From Bacteroidales bacterium (GTDB lineage Bacteria > Bacteroidota > Bacteroidia > Bacteroidales > WCHB1-69): a stretch of 35,303 bases of DNA. Every line of letters starts with the position of its first letter. Position 1 is the stretch's first letter. The stretch is from contig JAFTCA010000037.1 in NCBI GenBank assembly GCA_017454945.1, positions 1 to 35,303 on the forward strand, given 5' to 3'. Below the pieces are notes generated by a model, which saw nothing but the letters and a program-made list of their open reading frames with translations, was not told where the DNA came from and searched no databases. The translations under genes and the position numbers were made by a program. Shown in pieces: positions 1 through 8,858 of this stretch.

Positions 1-148
1 GAAAAGTGAAAAGTGAGAAAAGTTAAGAAGTTAAGAAGTTAAGAAGTTAAGAAACTAAGGAGTTAAGGGTTATTGAATTTTGAATTCTGAATTTTGAATT
101 TTATTTGTTCTCTGTTCTCTGTTCTTTGAATTCTGAATATTGAATTTC
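1..148. repeat. Modular short tandem repeats downstream of purB
   Basis: This non-coding stretch consists of short repeated words: GAAAAGTGA (1-18), TTAAGAAG-type units (about 20-68), TTTTGAATTCTGAATTTTG (about 78-97) and GTTCTCT/GTTCTTT units (107-127). On the minus strand it starts directly after the purB stop codon. The 23 bases at 113-135 recur exactly, inverted, at 18083-18105. Other members of the family lie at 16047-16158, 18069-18232, 20149-20235 and 31911-32080. No gene is seen in it. Confidence 0.85.
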
Positions 149-1444
149 TCACAGCAGCTTTAATCTTCTGAAAATCAAATCTACATTTTTCAAATAGTAC
201 TCGATAGTAAAGCAACTGTCGAGTTCGGCTTGGGTGAAATGCGACATCACCGTGGGGTTCTCTTCGAGCAACTGCTTGTAATCCTTGCCGTTGAACCATG
301 CCTCCATGGCAATGGGCTGTACCAGGTCGTAGGCGGCTTCGCGCGAGAGGCCCTTGTTGATGAGAGCGGTCATAACTCGCTGTGCAAAAATCACTTTGTG
401 TGTAATGTAGATATTCTGGAGCATGCGTTCGGGGAATACCACCAGCGTGTCGAGGATACCGCCGAAACGGTTGAGCATATAGTCGATGAGCATGGTGGCG
501 TCGGGCAGGATGATACGCTCGGCCGACGAGTGCGAAATGTCGCGCTCATGCCAGAGGGCGATATTGTCGTATGAGGTCATCATGTAGCCTTTGAGCACGC
601 GGGCGCAGCCGCACATGTTCTCACTGCCGATGGGGTTGCGCTTGTGGGGCATAGCCGACGAGCCCTTCTGTCCTTTGCCGAAGGCCTCTTCGGCTTCGCG
701 CACTTCGGTACGCTGCCAGTGGCGCACTTCGGTGGCCATCTTCTCGATGCTGGCCCCGATAAGGGCGATGGTGGCTATGTAGTGGGCGTGGCGGTCACGC
801 TGCAAGGTCTGGGTGGAAATCTTCGCCGATGCGATGCCAAGCTGCTCGCACACATAGTCTTGCACTTCAGGCGGCGTATTGGCGAAATTGCCCACGGCAC
901 CGCTTATCTTGCCGGTTTCCACATCAGCGGCGGCATCTTCAAAACGGGCTATGTTGCGCTGCATTTCATCATACCACAGGGCCCACTTCAGTCCCAACGA
1001 GGTGATGTCGGCATGCACACCGTGAGTGCGGCCCATACAGGGCACGTCTTTGAACTCCAGCGCACGACGTTTGAGGATAGCGACAAACTTCTGCAAGTCC
1101 TGACGGATGATGGCGTTGGCCTGCTTGAGCAGATAGCCATTGGCGGTGTCCACCACGTCGGTCGAAGTGAGACCGTAATGCACCCATTTCTTTTCGTCGC
1201 CAAGGCTCTCGCTCACGGTGCGGGTGAAAGCCACGATATCATGACGGGTTTCTTTTTCAATTTCGTAGATGCGGTCAATGTTAAAAGTGGCCTTCTGGCG
1301 CAAAAGTTCCACATCTTCGGCGGGAATGACGCCCAGCTTGCTCCATGCGGCAGCCGATTCTATTTCCACTTTCAGATAGGCATTGAATTTGTTTTCTTCG
1401 GTCCATACGGCACGCATTTCGGGACGGGAATATCGAGGAATCAT
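149..1444 (-). CDS. purB: Adenylosuccinate lyase
   Basis: Cytosolic enzyme of the fumarase/aspartase superfamily. It releases fumarate from SAICAR and from adenylosuccinate, in de novo purine synthesis and AMP formation. The 431 residues match the short adenylosuccinate lyase type. The family signature SSAMPHKRNPIGSE, which includes the mobile catalytic-serine loop, lies near residue 261, and a GRTHGVHADIT segment with a conserved active-site histidine is near residue 140. The start MIPRYSRPEM is the normal family N-terminus. A TAnnTTTG promoter element lies about 50 bases upstream (1493-1500). The rocD terminator upstream suggests purB is its own transcription unit. Both flanks carry short modular repeats. 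Identification is secure. Confidence 0.97.
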   Translation of the reverse strand: MIPRYSRPEMRAVWTEENKFNAYLKVEIESAAAWSKLGVIPAEDVELLRQKATFNIDRIYEIEKETRHDIVAFTRTVSESLGDEKKWVHYGLTSTDVVDTANGYLLKQANAIIRQDLQKFVAILKRRALEFKDVPCMGRTHGVHADITSLGLKWALWYDEMQRNIARFEDAAADVETGKISGAVGNFANTPPEVQDYVCEQLGIASAKISTQTLQRDRHAHYIATIALIGASIEKMATEVRHWQRTEVREAEEAFGKGQKGSSAMPHKRNPIGSENMCGCARVLKGYMMTSYDNIALWHERDISHSSAERIILPDATMLIDYMLNRFGGILDTLVVFPERMLQNIYITHKVIFAQRVMTALINKGLSREAAYDLVQPIAMEAWFNGKDYKQLLEENPTVMSHFTQAELDSCFTIEYYLKNVDLIFRRLKLL

Positions 1445-1480
1445 GATAATTTACAATTGATAATGTATAATTGATAATTC
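1445..1480. repeat. Short AT-rich repeat in the purB leader
   Basis: Between the purB start codon and its promoter the leader is built from related words such as TTACAATTGATAATG and TATAATTGATAATT. The same GATAATGTATA word directly abuts the mnmE start codon at the end of the window (35293-35303), so this is probably another member of the dispersed intergenic repeat family. It would be part of the purB 5' untranslated region. Confidence 0.6.
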
Positions 1481-1492
1481 TTTTTCTAATGG

Positions 1493-1500
1493 CAAAGGTA
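1493..1500 (-). promoter_or_regulatory. Bacteroidetes -7 element for purB
   Basis: On the minus strand this reads TACCTTTG, a match to the Bacteroidetes -7 consensus TAnnTTTG. TTTG words upstream at 1512-1520 could act as the -33 box but sit 11-16 bases away, closer than the usual 19-21. They overlap the T-tract of the upstream rocD terminator. Confidence 0.65.
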
Positions 1501-1517
1501 CGATAATTTTTCAAAAC

Positions 1518-1546
1518 AAAAAAGAGGGCGAAACGCCCTCTTTTTT
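1518..1546 (-). terminator. Intrinsic terminator of rocD
   Basis: A perfect hairpin: GAGGGCG and CGCCCTC around an AAA loop, flanked by A6 on one side and T6 on the other. It starts 11 bases after the rocD stop codon and has a T-tract in the minus-strand direction. The symmetry would let it work in both directions. Confidence 0.9.
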
Positions 1547-1556
1547 GTTAGAAGCA

Positions 1557-2783
1557 TTATTCAAATGAAAGAATAGCTTTCTTGATGATTTCGATGGCTT
1601 CGCGAAGTTCTTCTTCGGAGATAACCAATGGAGGAGCGAAGCGGATGATGTGTTGGTGAGTAGGTTTAGCCAGCACACCGAGTTCTTTCATCTTTTCGCA
1701 AACGTCCCAAGCCTCTTTGCCGTTGGTAGGTTGGATGATGATGGCGTTGAGCAAGCCTTTACCACGGATCTGCTTGATCATCGGGCTCTTAACTTTGCCC
1801 ATCTCCTCACGGAAGATCTTGCCGAGGTATTCGGCGCGTTCTGCTAGTTTTTCTTCTTTAACAACCTCCAAAGCAGCGATACCAACGCGAGCAGCCACAG
1901 GGTTGCCACCGAAGGTGGAGCCGTGCTCACCGGGCTTGATGTTCAACATGATATCGTCATCGGCCAACACTGCCGAAACAGGCATAGTACCACCCGAGAG
2001 AGCTTTACCCAGCACGAGGATGTCGGGGCGAACGCCTTCGTGGTCGCAGCAGAGCATCTTACCCGTACGGGCGATACCGGTCTGTACCTCATCAGCAATG
2101 AAGAGCACATTGTGAGCCTTGCACAGGTCATAGCATTTCTTCAAATAGCCTTCATCGGGAACAAATACGCCAGCTTCACCTTGGATAGGTTCAACCAAGA
2201 AACCGCAAACCATAGGATCTTTCAAAGCCTCGGCCAAAGCATCCACGTCATTGTAGGGGATGCGGATGAAACCGGGAGTGAAAGGACCGAAACCTGCGTA
2301 GGAATCGGGGTCATTGGAGAGGGAAACGATGGTGATGGTACGACCGTGGAAGTTGCCTTCGCAAACGATAATCTTAGCTTGATTTTCGGGAAGACCTTTC
2401 TTGTCGTAACCCCAACGACGACAGAGCTTCAAAGCGGTCTCGTCGGCCTCGGCACCCGAGTTCATGGGGAGCACCTTGTCGTAGCCGAAAGTTTCGGTAA
2501 CATATTTTTCAAACGGTCCCAGGCAGTCGTTGTAGAAAGCACGTGATGTAAGAGTAACTTTCTGTGCTTGGTCAATCATTGCTTCAATAATTTTCGGATG
2601 GCAGTGACCCTGGTTTACAGCTGAATAGGCTGACAGGAAATCGAAATACTTTTTGCCTTCCACATCCCATACGAAGGGACCTTTGCCGCGTGCAATAACA
2701 ACACCCAGCGGATGATAGTTGTGAGCGCCATAGCGGGCTTCCATATCCATTGCCTGCTGGCTTGATGTAATTTTCTCTACCAT
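1557..2783 (-). CDS. rocD: Ornithine--oxo-acid aminotransferase
   Basis: Class III pyridoxal-phosphate aminotransferase that interconverts ornithine plus 2-oxoglutarate and glutamate-5-semialdehyde plus glutamate, linking arginine and proline metabolism. At 408 residues it is full length. The N-terminal [16 protein letters not shown] and [26 protein letters not shown] segments are typical of RocD/OAT. The cofactor aspartate is in [16 protein letters not shown], and the Schiff-base lysine is in [17 protein letters not shown] (about residue 260). N-acetylornithine aminotransferase (ArgD) is the main alternative, but the [13 protein letters not shown] and [10 protein letters not shown] context favours RocD. 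A clear terminator follows and tandem -7 elements precede it, so it appears monocistronic. Confidence 0.93.
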   Translation of the reverse strand: MVEKITSSQQAMDMEARYGAHNYHPLGVVIARGKGPFVWDVEGKKYFDFLSAYSAVNQGHCHPKIIEAMIDQAQKVTLTSRAFYNDCLGPFEKYVTETFGYDKVLPMNSGAEADETALKLCRRWGYDKKGLPENQAKIIVCEGNFHGRTITIVSLSNDPDSYAGFGPFTPGFIRIPYNDVDALAEALKDPMVCGFLVEPIQGEAGVFVPDEGYLKKCYDLCKAHNVLFIADEVQTGIARTGKMLCCDHEGVRPDILVLGKALSGGTMPVSAVLADDDIMLNIKPGEHGSTFGGNPVAARVGIAALEVVKEEKLAERAEYLGKIFREEMGKVKSPMIKQIRGKGLLNAIIIQPTNGKEAWDVCEKMKELGVLAKPTHQHIIRFAPPLVISEEELREAIEIIKKAILSFE

Positions 2784-2833
2784 AACAAAATAGATTTTAA
2801 GTTATAAACTGATTATTATTCTTGCTTATTCAT

Positions 2834-2850
2834 TACCTTTTGGAAAGGTA
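2834..2850. promoter_or_regulatory. Hairpin at the start of the rocD leader
   Basis: A perfect inverted repeat, TACCTTT-TGG-AAAGGTA, about 8-24 bases downstream of the proposed -7 elements on the rocD template. It would therefore lie at or just after the transcription start. It could be an operator or a 5' mRNA stem; no regulator can be named. Confidence 0.4.
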
Positions 2851-2857
2851 TAGACGG

Positions 2858-2873
2858 CAAAAATACAAAAATA
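2858..2873 (-). promoter_or_regulatory. Tandem -7 elements for rocD
   Basis: Two adjacent copies of TATTTTTG read on the minus strand (2873-2866 and 2865-2858), each matching TAnnTTTG and 8 bases apart. They give a 5' leader of roughly 65-75 bases before the rocD start codon. Either or both copies could be used. Confidence 0.6.
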
Positions 2874-2929
2874 AAATCGGATAAAAAAATTAAAAGGACG
2901 GGATATTTGAAAAAGTTATCCCCATTTGT

Positions 2930-3577
2930 TCACAACTTGCCTTGAAAATAGTCGCAGAACGCTGTAATTCCGCACTTTGCACATTGTGGATTGCGGGCGG
3001 TGCACACATAGCGGCCATGCAGAATGAGCCAGTGGTGGGCCCTTCGCAACTGATCCTGAGGAATATGCTTAACCAGCTGTTTTTCAGTCTCGAGCGGTGT
3101 TTCGGCGTTCTTCACCAATCCCAGTCGGTGTGCTACGCGAAACACGTGCGTATCGACGGCCATGGCGGGCTGCTCAAAGGCTACCGACAGCATCACATTG
3201 GCGGTTTTGCGCCCCACACCAGGCAGACGCTGCAACTCTTCCATGGTTTGCGGCACCTTGCCTTCAAAGTCGGAGACCAGCATTTTGGAGAGGCCGCTCA
3301 AGTGGCTAGCTTTGCTGTTGGGATACGACACCGACTTGATCTTTTCGTAAATGGCTTCCACCGGAGCGGCGGCCATCGCCTCGGCTGTAGGATATTGCGC
3401 AAACAACGCGGGGGTCACCATATTGACGCGCTTGTCGGTACATTGCGCCGACAAAACGACAGCCACCAACAACTGGAACTCGCTGCCGAAATGGAGCTCC
3501 GTGTCGGCATCAGGGTTATGCTCGGCAAAATAGGCCACCACCCCATCGTACTTCTGTTGCAGACTTGTCTTTGACAT
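2930..3577 (-). CDS. nth: Endonuclease III (DNA glycosylase/AP lyase)
   Basis: Base-excision repair enzyme that removes oxidised pyrimidines and cleaves the abasic site. All hallmarks are present in its 215 residues: the helix-hairpin-helix LPGVGRKTANV (118-128) with catalytic lysine K124, the catalytic aspartate D142 in VDTHVFRVAHRLGL, and a C-terminal [4Fe-4S] cluster with the Nth spacing C-x6-C-x2-C-x5-C (C192, C199, C202, C208). Length is close to E. coli Nth (211). It starts 61 bases after the mutB stop on the same strand with no terminator between, so it may be cotranscribed with mutB, although the functions are unrelated. Confidence 0.97.
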   Translation of the reverse strand: MSKTSLQQKYDGVVAYFAEHNPDADTELHFGSEFQLLVAVVLSAQCTDKRVNMVTPALFAQYPTAEAMAAAPVEAIYEKIKSVSYPNSKASHLSGLSKMLVSDFEGKVPQTMEELQRLPGVGRKTANVMLSVAFEQPAMAVDTHVFRVAHRLGLVKNAETPLETEKQLVKHIPQDQLRRAHHWLILHGRYVCTARNPQCAKCGITAFCDYFQGKL

Positions 3578-3638
3578 AAAATTTACACCCCATGACTGGA
3601 GACACTTCTGTTTTACAATGCTTTAACCAGCCTTCCGA

Positions 3639-5783
3639 CTAGTTTTCCAGTATCTCAAGCACCTTAATGGCACACTCGCTGATGATGGAGCCCGGTCCGA
3701 AGATGGCGGCGGCACCAGCCTTGTAGAGGAAGTCGTAATCCTGCGGAGGAATAACACCGCCCACAACAACGATGATGTCTTCACGTCCCAACTTCTTGAG
3801 TTCCTCAATCACCTGCGGCACCAGCGTCTTGTGACCAGCGGCAAGGGATGACACGCCCAACACATGGACGTCGTTTTCAACGGCTTGCTTGGCAGCTTCG
3901 GCCGGTGTCTGGAACAAGGGGCCCATATCCACGTCAAAGCCGATGTCGGCATAGCCCGTCGATACCACCTTGGCACCACGGTCGTGGCCATCCTGTCCCA
4001 TCTTGGCAATCATAATACGGGGACGGCGTCCCTCTCTTTCGGCAAACTTGTCTGCCATCTCGCACGCCTTCTTGAAGGAGGCGTTGTCTTTTTGTTCTGA
4101 ACTGTACACGCCGGTAATCAAATTTATTTTTGCTTTATAACGACCGAATACTTTTTCCATAGCCAGCGAGATCTCGCCGAGTGAAGCGCGCTTGCGGGCG
4201 GCATCGAGCGAGAGAGCCAGCAGGTTACCCTCGCCAGTCTCGGCACAGCGGGTGATGGCATCCAATGCAGCCTCCACCTCGGCACTGTCACGCTCAGCAC
4301 GCAACTTGGCCAGTCGCTTGATTTGCGCTTCACGCACAGCGGTATTGTCCACCTCCAAAGTCTCGATAGGATCTTCCTTGTCGAGCTTGTACTTGTTAAT
4401 ACCCACAATGCATTCCAAACCAGAATCAATCTTGGCCTGCTTGCGGGCGGCAGCCTCTTCGATACGCATCTTGGGAATGCCCGTCTCGATAGCCTTGGCC
4501 ATGCCACCCAGCGACTCGATTTCCTGGATGTGCTTCCATGCGCGGTGTGCCAACTGATGTGTCAGCGACTCAATATAGTAGGAACCAGCCCACGGGTCAA
4601 CCGACTTGCAGACTTTGGTCTCTTCCTGGATGTAAATCTGTGTATTACGTGCAATACGAGCCGAGAAGTCGGTGGGCAGTGCGATAGCCTCGTCCAAAGC
4701 GTTGGTGTGCAGCGACTGCGTATGACCGAGGGCGGCGCCCATGGCTTCGATGCAGGTACGGGCCACATTGTTGAACGGATCTTGCGCCGTGAGCGACCAA
4801 CCGGAAGTCTGGCTGTGCGTTCTCAATGCCAACGACTTAGGATTCTGCGGATTGAACTGTTTCACAATCTTGGCCCACAACATACGGGCAGCACGCATCT
4901 TGGCAATTTCCATAAAGTGGTTCATGCCGATGCCCCAGAAGAACGACAACCGCGGAGCGAAATCGTCGATATTCATGCCCGCATTGATACCTGTGCGGAG
5001 ATATTCCAAACCGTCGGCCATAGTGTAGGCCAACTCGATATCGTTGGTGGCGCCGGCCTCCTGAATATGATAACCCGAAATGGAAATCGAGTTGAACTTC
5101 GGCATATTCTTCGAAGTGAATTCAAAGATGTCGGCGATAATCTTCATAGACGGAAGTGGCGGATAGATATAGGTGTTACGCACCATAAACTCCTTCAGAA
5201 TGTCGTTCTGAATGGTACCCGTCAACTTTTCCATAGGCACGCCTTGTTCCTCTGCAGCAAGGATATAGAACGCCAAGATGGGCATCACCGCTCCGTTCAT
5301 GGTCATCGACACGGACATCTTGTCCAACGGAATCTGGTCGAACAGGATTTTCATATCGAGGATGGAATCGACAGCCACACCAGCCTTGCCCACATCGCCC
5401 ACAACACGCTCATGGTCAGAGTCGTAGCCACGGTGCGTAGCCAAGTCGAAGGCAATAGAGAGGCCCTTCTGCCCTGCTGCCAGGTTACGGCGATAGAAGG
5501 CGTTGGACTCCTCTGCGGTGGAGAAACCGGCATATTGGCGGATAGTCCACGGCTTGTTGACATACATGGTGGAATAAGGTCCGCGCAAATAAGGTGGAAT
5601 ACCAGCGGCATAGTTCAGGTGTTCCATACCTTCCAGGTCGGCCTTGGTATAAACCGACTTCACAGGAATTTGTTCGTATGTAAGCCAGTCTGTATCAATA
5701 CCATGCTGTGCTTCCCATTGTTGATAATCCTTCGGCAAATTGCCTTTTGTACGATAAGAAACGTTACTAAAATCCGGTCGCAT
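3639..5783 (-). CDS. mutB: Methylmalonyl-CoA mutase, large (catalytic) subunit
   Basis: Adenosylcobalamin-dependent enzyme that interconverts succinyl-CoA and methylmalonyl-CoA, a step in succinate-to-propionate fermentation. The protein has 714 residues, like E. coli Sbm/ScpA and MutB of other Bacteroidales. The N-terminal TIM barrel has the characteristic [11 protein letters not shown] start region and the substrate-tunnel stretch [21 protein letters not shown]. The C-terminal B12-binding domain (from about 586) has the base-off DxHxxG motif DGHDRG with cobalt ligand H600, followed by SSLAAGH and VVVGG. The small subunit gene mutA, normally adjacent in Bacteroidales, is absent: the upstream gene is divergent. 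Either mutA lies elsewhere or this enzyme acts as an ScpA-like homodimer. Confidence 0.96.
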   Translation of the reverse strand: MRPDFSNVSYRTKGNLPKDYQQWEAQHGIDTDWLTYEQIPVKSVYTKADLEGMEHLNYAAGIPPYLRGPYSTMYVNKPWTIRQYAGFSTAEESNAFYRRNLAAGQKGLSIAFDLATHRGYDSDHERVVGDVGKAGVAVDSILDMKILFDQIPLDKMSVSMTMNGAVMPILAFYILAAEEQGVPMEKLTGTIQNDILKEFMVRNTYIYPPLPSMKIIADIFEFTSKNMPKFNSISISGYHIQEAGATNDIELAYTMADGLEYLRTGINAGMNIDDFAPRLSFFWGIGMNHFMEIAKMRAARMLWAKIVKQFNPQNPKSLALRTHSQTSGWSLTAQDPFNNVARTCIEAMGAALGHTQSLHTNALDEAIALPTDFSARIARNTQIYIQEETKVCKSVDPWAGSYYIESLTHQLAHRAWKHIQEIESLGGMAKAIETGIPKMRIEEAAARKQAKIDSGLECIVGINKYKLDKEDPIETLEVDNTAVREAQIKRLAKLRAERDSAEVEAALDAITRCAETGEGNLLALSLDAARKRASLGEISLAMEKVFGRYKAKINLITGVYSSEQKDNASFKKACEMADKFAEREGRRPRIMIAKMGQDGHDRGAKVVSTGYADIGFDVDMGPLFQTPAEAAKQAVENDVHVLGVSSLAAGHKTLVPQVIEELKKLGREDIIVVVGGVIPPQDYDFLYKAGAAAIFGPGSIISECAIKVLEILEN

Positions 5784-5804
5784 AAAAATCCTATTTTAAG
5801 AGTG

Positions 5805-5838
5805 CAAAAATACAATAATTTTCGGGAAGAAAAACAAA
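5805..5838 (-). promoter_or_regulatory. Promoter of mutB
   Basis: The minus strand carries TATTTTTG (5812-5805), matching the -7 consensus, with a TTTG word at 5838-5835, 22 bases upstream, as a -33 candidate. The start codon is about 20 bases downstream of the -7. It is divergent from the promoter at 5903-5910. Confidence 0.65.
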
Positions 5839-5902
5839 TGAAATTCACGAATGAAAACATGGCTTTTTTATACAATAGATGCTGGTTTTCTCAAAAAAAT
5901 CG

Positions 5903-5910
5903 TACTTTTG
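5903..5910 (+). promoter_or_regulatory. -7 element for the DUF6512-like gene
   Basis: TACTTTTG matches TAnnTTTG, 68 bases upstream of the ATG at 5978. No convincing -33 TTTG is visible. The 5' part of the open frame upstream of 5978 overlaps this element, which supports the later start. Confidence 0.5.
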
Positions 5911-5977
5911 TATCTTCATTTTTAACGAAATCCAACTGGAGAAATCCGCCAAAGACCATCGAGAAAGGAGAAAAAAC

Positions 5978-6490
5978 ATGGAGAACACAACCCATCGTAT
6001 GTCGCGCAAAGAGACCATTATCGCTGCCATACTGCTGATTGCTTTCGGCACCAGCATGCATTTCGTACACCATGTGCCGTTCTTCAACCATTTTCTCGGC
6101 TACATATTCCCCGTCACCGAGAGTGTGATGGCACACATGAAAATGGTCTTCTACCCCATGCTTCTACTTGGCATCTATCTGGCTATCAGTCGCCACGACA
6201 TCTGCGAAATCGGAGCCCCCATCCTGGGCGGACTGGCAGTAATGCCGCTCATTATCGCCACATTCTTCGCATACTGGGTGTTTGTACGCCACGAGTTGTT
6301 ATTCCTGGACATCATCATCTATATCTCTTGTATGATTGGCGCCATTCATCTGGCTAAGCGCTGGAGCACATCGCCGTTTGTGCAACGCAACTGGCCCTTA
6401 TGGATTGTGCTGATAATCTGCGGTATTATATGCATCGGCGTGCTCACATACCATTCTCCCGACTGGATCATCTTCGCTGATTTAGGATAA
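5978..6490 (+). CDS. DUF6512-like integral membrane protein
   Basis: A 170-residue membrane protein of unknown function. I chose the start at 5978 (MENTTHRMSRKET) because a purine-rich ribosome binding site, GAGAAAGGAG, sits 7 bases upstream and a promoter element lies between this and earlier starts. About five hydrophobic segments are visible: after a short basic N-terminus; around VFYPMLLLGIYLAI; GGLAVMPLIIATFFAYWVFV; LLFLDIIIYISCMIGAIHL; and PLWIVLIICGIICIGVLTY. The segment FPVTESVMAHMKMVFYPMLL resembles the conserved NESVWEHLKLLFFP-type motif of the DUF6512 family. It is divergent from mutB and is followed by a hairpin. The role is not known. Confidence 0.75.
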   Translation: MENTTHRMSRKETIIAAILLIAFGTSMHFVHHVPFFNHFLGYIFPVTESVMAHMKMVFYPMLLLGIYLAISRHDICEIGAPILGGLAVMPLIIATFFAYWVFVRHELLFLDIIIYISCMIGAIHLAKRWSTSPFVQRNWPLWIVLIICGIICIGVLTYHSPDWIIFADLG

Positions 6491-6510
6491 AAGACGCAGA
6501 CACCGAAAAT

Positions 6511-6529
6511 ATACAAGACAATCTTGTAT
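6511..6529. terminator. Perfect 8-bp hairpin with following T-run
   Basis: ATACAAGA-CAA-TCTTGTAT is a perfect inverted repeat with 8-bp arms and a 3-base loop, 20 bases after the DUF6512-like stop codon. A run of T follows at 6539-6545. It may be a weak AT-rich terminator. Its right arm also covers the TTG at 6524-6526 that could be the -33 box of the next gene, so an operator role is equally possible. Confidence 0.5.
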
Positions 6530-6548
6530 GACAATTCCTTTTTTTGTG

Positions 6549-6556
6549 TAACTTTG
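6549..6556 (+). promoter_or_regulatory. -7 element for the lipoprotein/sufB unit
   Basis: TAACTTTG matches TAnnTTTG, 18 bases before the ATG at 6575. A TTG at 6524-6526, 22 bases upstream, is a possible -33 box inside the inverted repeat. It probably drives the lipoprotein gene and, through it, sufB. Confidence 0.65.
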
Positions 6557-6574
6557 CGCATTAAAAGTTTACCT

Positions 6575-7375
6575 ATGAAAAAGATTCTTTTTCTCATTAT
6601 AACCATATTGATTACCACTTGCTTAGCAGGCTGCAACCATTCCAACGGAACCGACCGCACCGACTGTCACATCAGTCTGCCGCAGCCAGGAGCAGCATTT
6701 ATGCCGCAAGACAGCATTGTGGTCAATGCCGAAGTGCCCGACGGCACCGCCAAAGTGCGCTTCTATCTTGATAGCGCTGGCTTGGCCGAAGTGACGGGCT
6801 TCCCCTACAAGGTGGTTATCGCTCCCCGCACGCAAAAAGTGGGCCGCCACACACTGGTTGCCATTGCAGAAAACAGTAAGGGCGAGAAAGTTAGCGACAC
6901 CACTTTCTTCTTTATCGGCATCGGCGTTGAACGTGACGGAGGCATTATCTTCGACCTTGACTCGACGGGCGAACACGGCCTGATTGCCGCCAAAGAAGAT
7001 CTGCCCGGCACCTACCCTTGGGAAACCTCGGGCGTATTTATCGGCGCCACCGACCCCGACAACGGAGCCGCTAATACAGAGATGATTATGGCCTACAAGG
7101 AGAAAACCTCCAAGGCCGTCAAGGCGTGTGCCAACTACAAAGCCACCGTGGGCGGCACCCAATACACCGGCTGGTACATGCCTGCCACCAACGAACTGGT
7201 GAAGATGTACGAGAATCTTTATCTCAACCATATAGGCAATTTCGGAGCGAAGTTCTACTGGGCATCCACCGAAATGCGCAAATATGACTCCTACACCGTC
7301 TTCTTTTATGATGGCGCCGTGGCCCGCAAAAACAAGTATGTAAGTTGCAGCGTACGCCCCATCAAAGCCTTCTAA
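6575..7375 (+). CDS. Lipoprotein with Ig-like and DUF1566-like domains
   Basis: Predicted 266-residue surface or periplasmic lipoprotein. The N-terminus [20 protein letters not shown] is a lipoprotein signal with lipobox LAGC and lipidated C20, which fixes the start at 6575 rather than an earlier in-frame ATG lying in the promoter. Residues of about 30-115 look like a bacterial Ig-like fold ([36 protein letters not shown]). The C-terminal half ([27 protein letters not shown], ending in [10 protein letters not shown]) resembles the DUF1566/FISUMP-like C-type-lectin fold group common in secreted Bacteroidetes proteins. Only 20 bases separate it from sufB. Its ligand is unknown. The domain names rest on motif similarity read by eye. 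Confidence 0.75.
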   Translation: MKKILFLIITILITTCLAGCNHSNGTDRTDCHISLPQPGAAFMPQDSIVVNAEVPDGTAKVRFYLDSAGLAEVTGFPYKVVIAPRTQKVGRHTLVAIAENSKGEKVSDTTFFFIGIGVERDGGIIFDLDSTGEHGLIAAKEDLPGTYPWETSGVFIGATDPDNGAANTEMIMAYKEKTSKAVKACANYKATVGGTQYTGWYMPATNELVKMYENLYLNHIGNFGAKFYWASTEMRKYDSYTVFFYDGAVARKNKYVSCSVRPIKAF

Positions 7376-7395
7376 CCTTTAACCAACTGAAAAAC

Positions 7396-8835
7396 ATGGC
7401 CAACTCTGTTATCAACGATATAGAATCCAGCGAATACAAATACGGCTTCGTTTCCGACATTGATGTAGAAGAGTTCCCGCGCGGACTGTCGGAAGATATT
7501 ATCCGCCGCATCTCGGCACGCAAGAATGAACCCGACTGGCTGCTGGAATTCCGCTTGAAAGCATACGAGAAGTGGAAAAGCATGGAAGAACCCAACTGGG
7601 GACATCTCAACTTTGAAAAACCAAACTATCAGGACATCATCTATTTGGCTATTCCAAAGAAGAAAGACAAATTGAAAAGCATGGACGAAGTGGACCCCGA
7701 ACTGGTGGACACTTTCAACAAGCTGGGCATCTCGTTAGACGAACAAAAGCAGCTGGCAGGCGTGGCCGTGGATGCCGTTATGGACTCAGTGTCGGTGAAG
7801 ACCACCTTCTCTGAAACGCTGGCCAAACAGGGCATCATCTTCTGCTCCTTCGGCGAGGCTGTCAACAAGCACCCCGAACTGGTAAAGCAGTATTTGGGCT
7901 CGGTCGTTCCCGCGGGCGACAATTTCTACTCGGCCCTCAACTCGGCTGTCTTCAGCGAAGGGTCGTTCTGCTACATTCCCAAGGGGGTGCGCTGCCCGAT
8001 AGAACTATCGACCTATTTCCGCATCAACGCCGCCAACACGGGACAGTTTGAGCGTACACTCATCATTGCCGACGAAGGCGCCTACGTCAGCTACATGGAA
8101 GGCTGCACAGCCCCACAGCGCGACGAAAACCAACTTCACGCCGCAGTGGTGGAGATTGTGGTAATGAAAGACGCCGAAGTGAAATACTCGACCGTACAGA
8201 ACTGGTATCCAGGCGATAAGAACGGCAACGGCGGCATCTACAACCTCGTTACCAAGCGCGGTATCTGCAAAGGTGCCAACGCCAAACTGTCGTGGACGCA
8301 AGTCGAAACCGGCTCGGCCATCACGTGGAAATACCCTAGCTGCGTCTTGCAAGGCGACAACTCAGTGGGCGAATTCTACTCAGTGGCCGTCACCAACAAC
8401 TACCAGCAGGCCGACACGGGCACCAAGATGATTCATCTCGGCAAAAACACCCGCAGCCTCATCGTCTCGAAGGGCATCTCGGCCGGACAGAGCCAGAACA
8501 GCTACCGCGGACTGGTGAAAGTGGCCCGCAAAGCCGAGAACGCACGCAACTTCTCGCAGTGCGACTCGCTGCTGATGGGCGACCGCTGCGGCGCACACAC
8601 ATGGCCCTACATCGAATGCTACAACAAGTCGTCGGTGATGGAACACGAAGCCACCACCTCCAAGATTTCCGACGACCAACTCTTCTACTGCCAGCAGCGC
8701 GGCATCGACAAAGAAAGCGCCATCAGCTTGATAGTCAACGGCTATGCCAAGGATGTGCTGAGCAAACTGCCGATGGAGTTCGCCGTGGAAGCACAGAAAC
8801 TGCTCAGCATCACGCTGGAAGGAAGTGTAGGATAG
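7396..8835 (+). CDS. sufB: Fe-S cluster assembly scaffold SufB
   Basis: Cytosolic scaffold of the SUF iron-sulfur assembly machine (SufBCD). At 479 residues it is close to E. coli SufB (495). The start at 7396 gives the usual N-terminus ([18 protein letters not shown]), 20 bases after the upstream lipoprotein gene. Conserved SufB stretches are visible: [40 protein letters not shown], and [20 protein letters not shown] near the C-terminus with the functional cysteine region. It is followed after 23 bases by folD, not by sufC and sufD. In most Bacteroidales sufB, sufC and sufD are contiguous, so the operon appears split here. Confidence 0.96.
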   Translation: MANSVINDIESSEYKYGFVSDIDVEEFPRGLSEDIIRRISARKNEPDWLLEFRLKAYEKWKSMEEPNWGHLNFEKPNYQDIIYLAIPKKKDKLKSMDEVDPELVDTFNKLGISLDEQKQLAGVAVDAVMDSVSVKTTFSETLAKQGIIFCSFGEAVNKHPELVKQYLGSVVPAGDNFYSALNSAVFSEGSFCYIPKGVRCPIELSTYFRINAANTGQFERTLIIADEGAYVSYMEGCTAPQRDENQLHAAVVEIVVMKDAEVKYSTVQNWYPGDKNGNGGIYNLVTKRGICKGANAKLSWTQVETGSAITWKYPSCVLQGDNSVGEFYSVAVTNNYQQADTGTKMIHLGKNTRSLIVSKGISAGQSQNSYRGLVKVARKAENARNFSQCDSLLMGDRCGAHTWPYIECYNKSSVMEHEATTSKISDDQLFYCQQRGIDKESAISLIVNGYAKDVLSKLPMEFAVEAQKLLSITLEGSVG

Positions 8836-8858
8836 ACATTTATTAAACATCTCATTAT

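Noticed and set aside
1..148. Possible CRISPR array
   Set aside because: Units are 7-20 bases, directly abutting, with no constant-length spacers and no cas genes in the window. They are short tandem repeats.
644..1474. A 276-codon plus-strand open frame opposite purB
   Set aside because: Shadow of purB caused by codon bias. It has no promoter, ribosome site or recognisable domain.
4323..6038. A 571-codon plus-strand open frame opposite mutB and running past its start
   Set aside because: It is antisense to a clearly identified mutase, and the translation has the His/Gly/Val-rich look of a reverse-frame shadow with no domain. It crosses the mutB promoter and ends inside the DUF6512-like gene.
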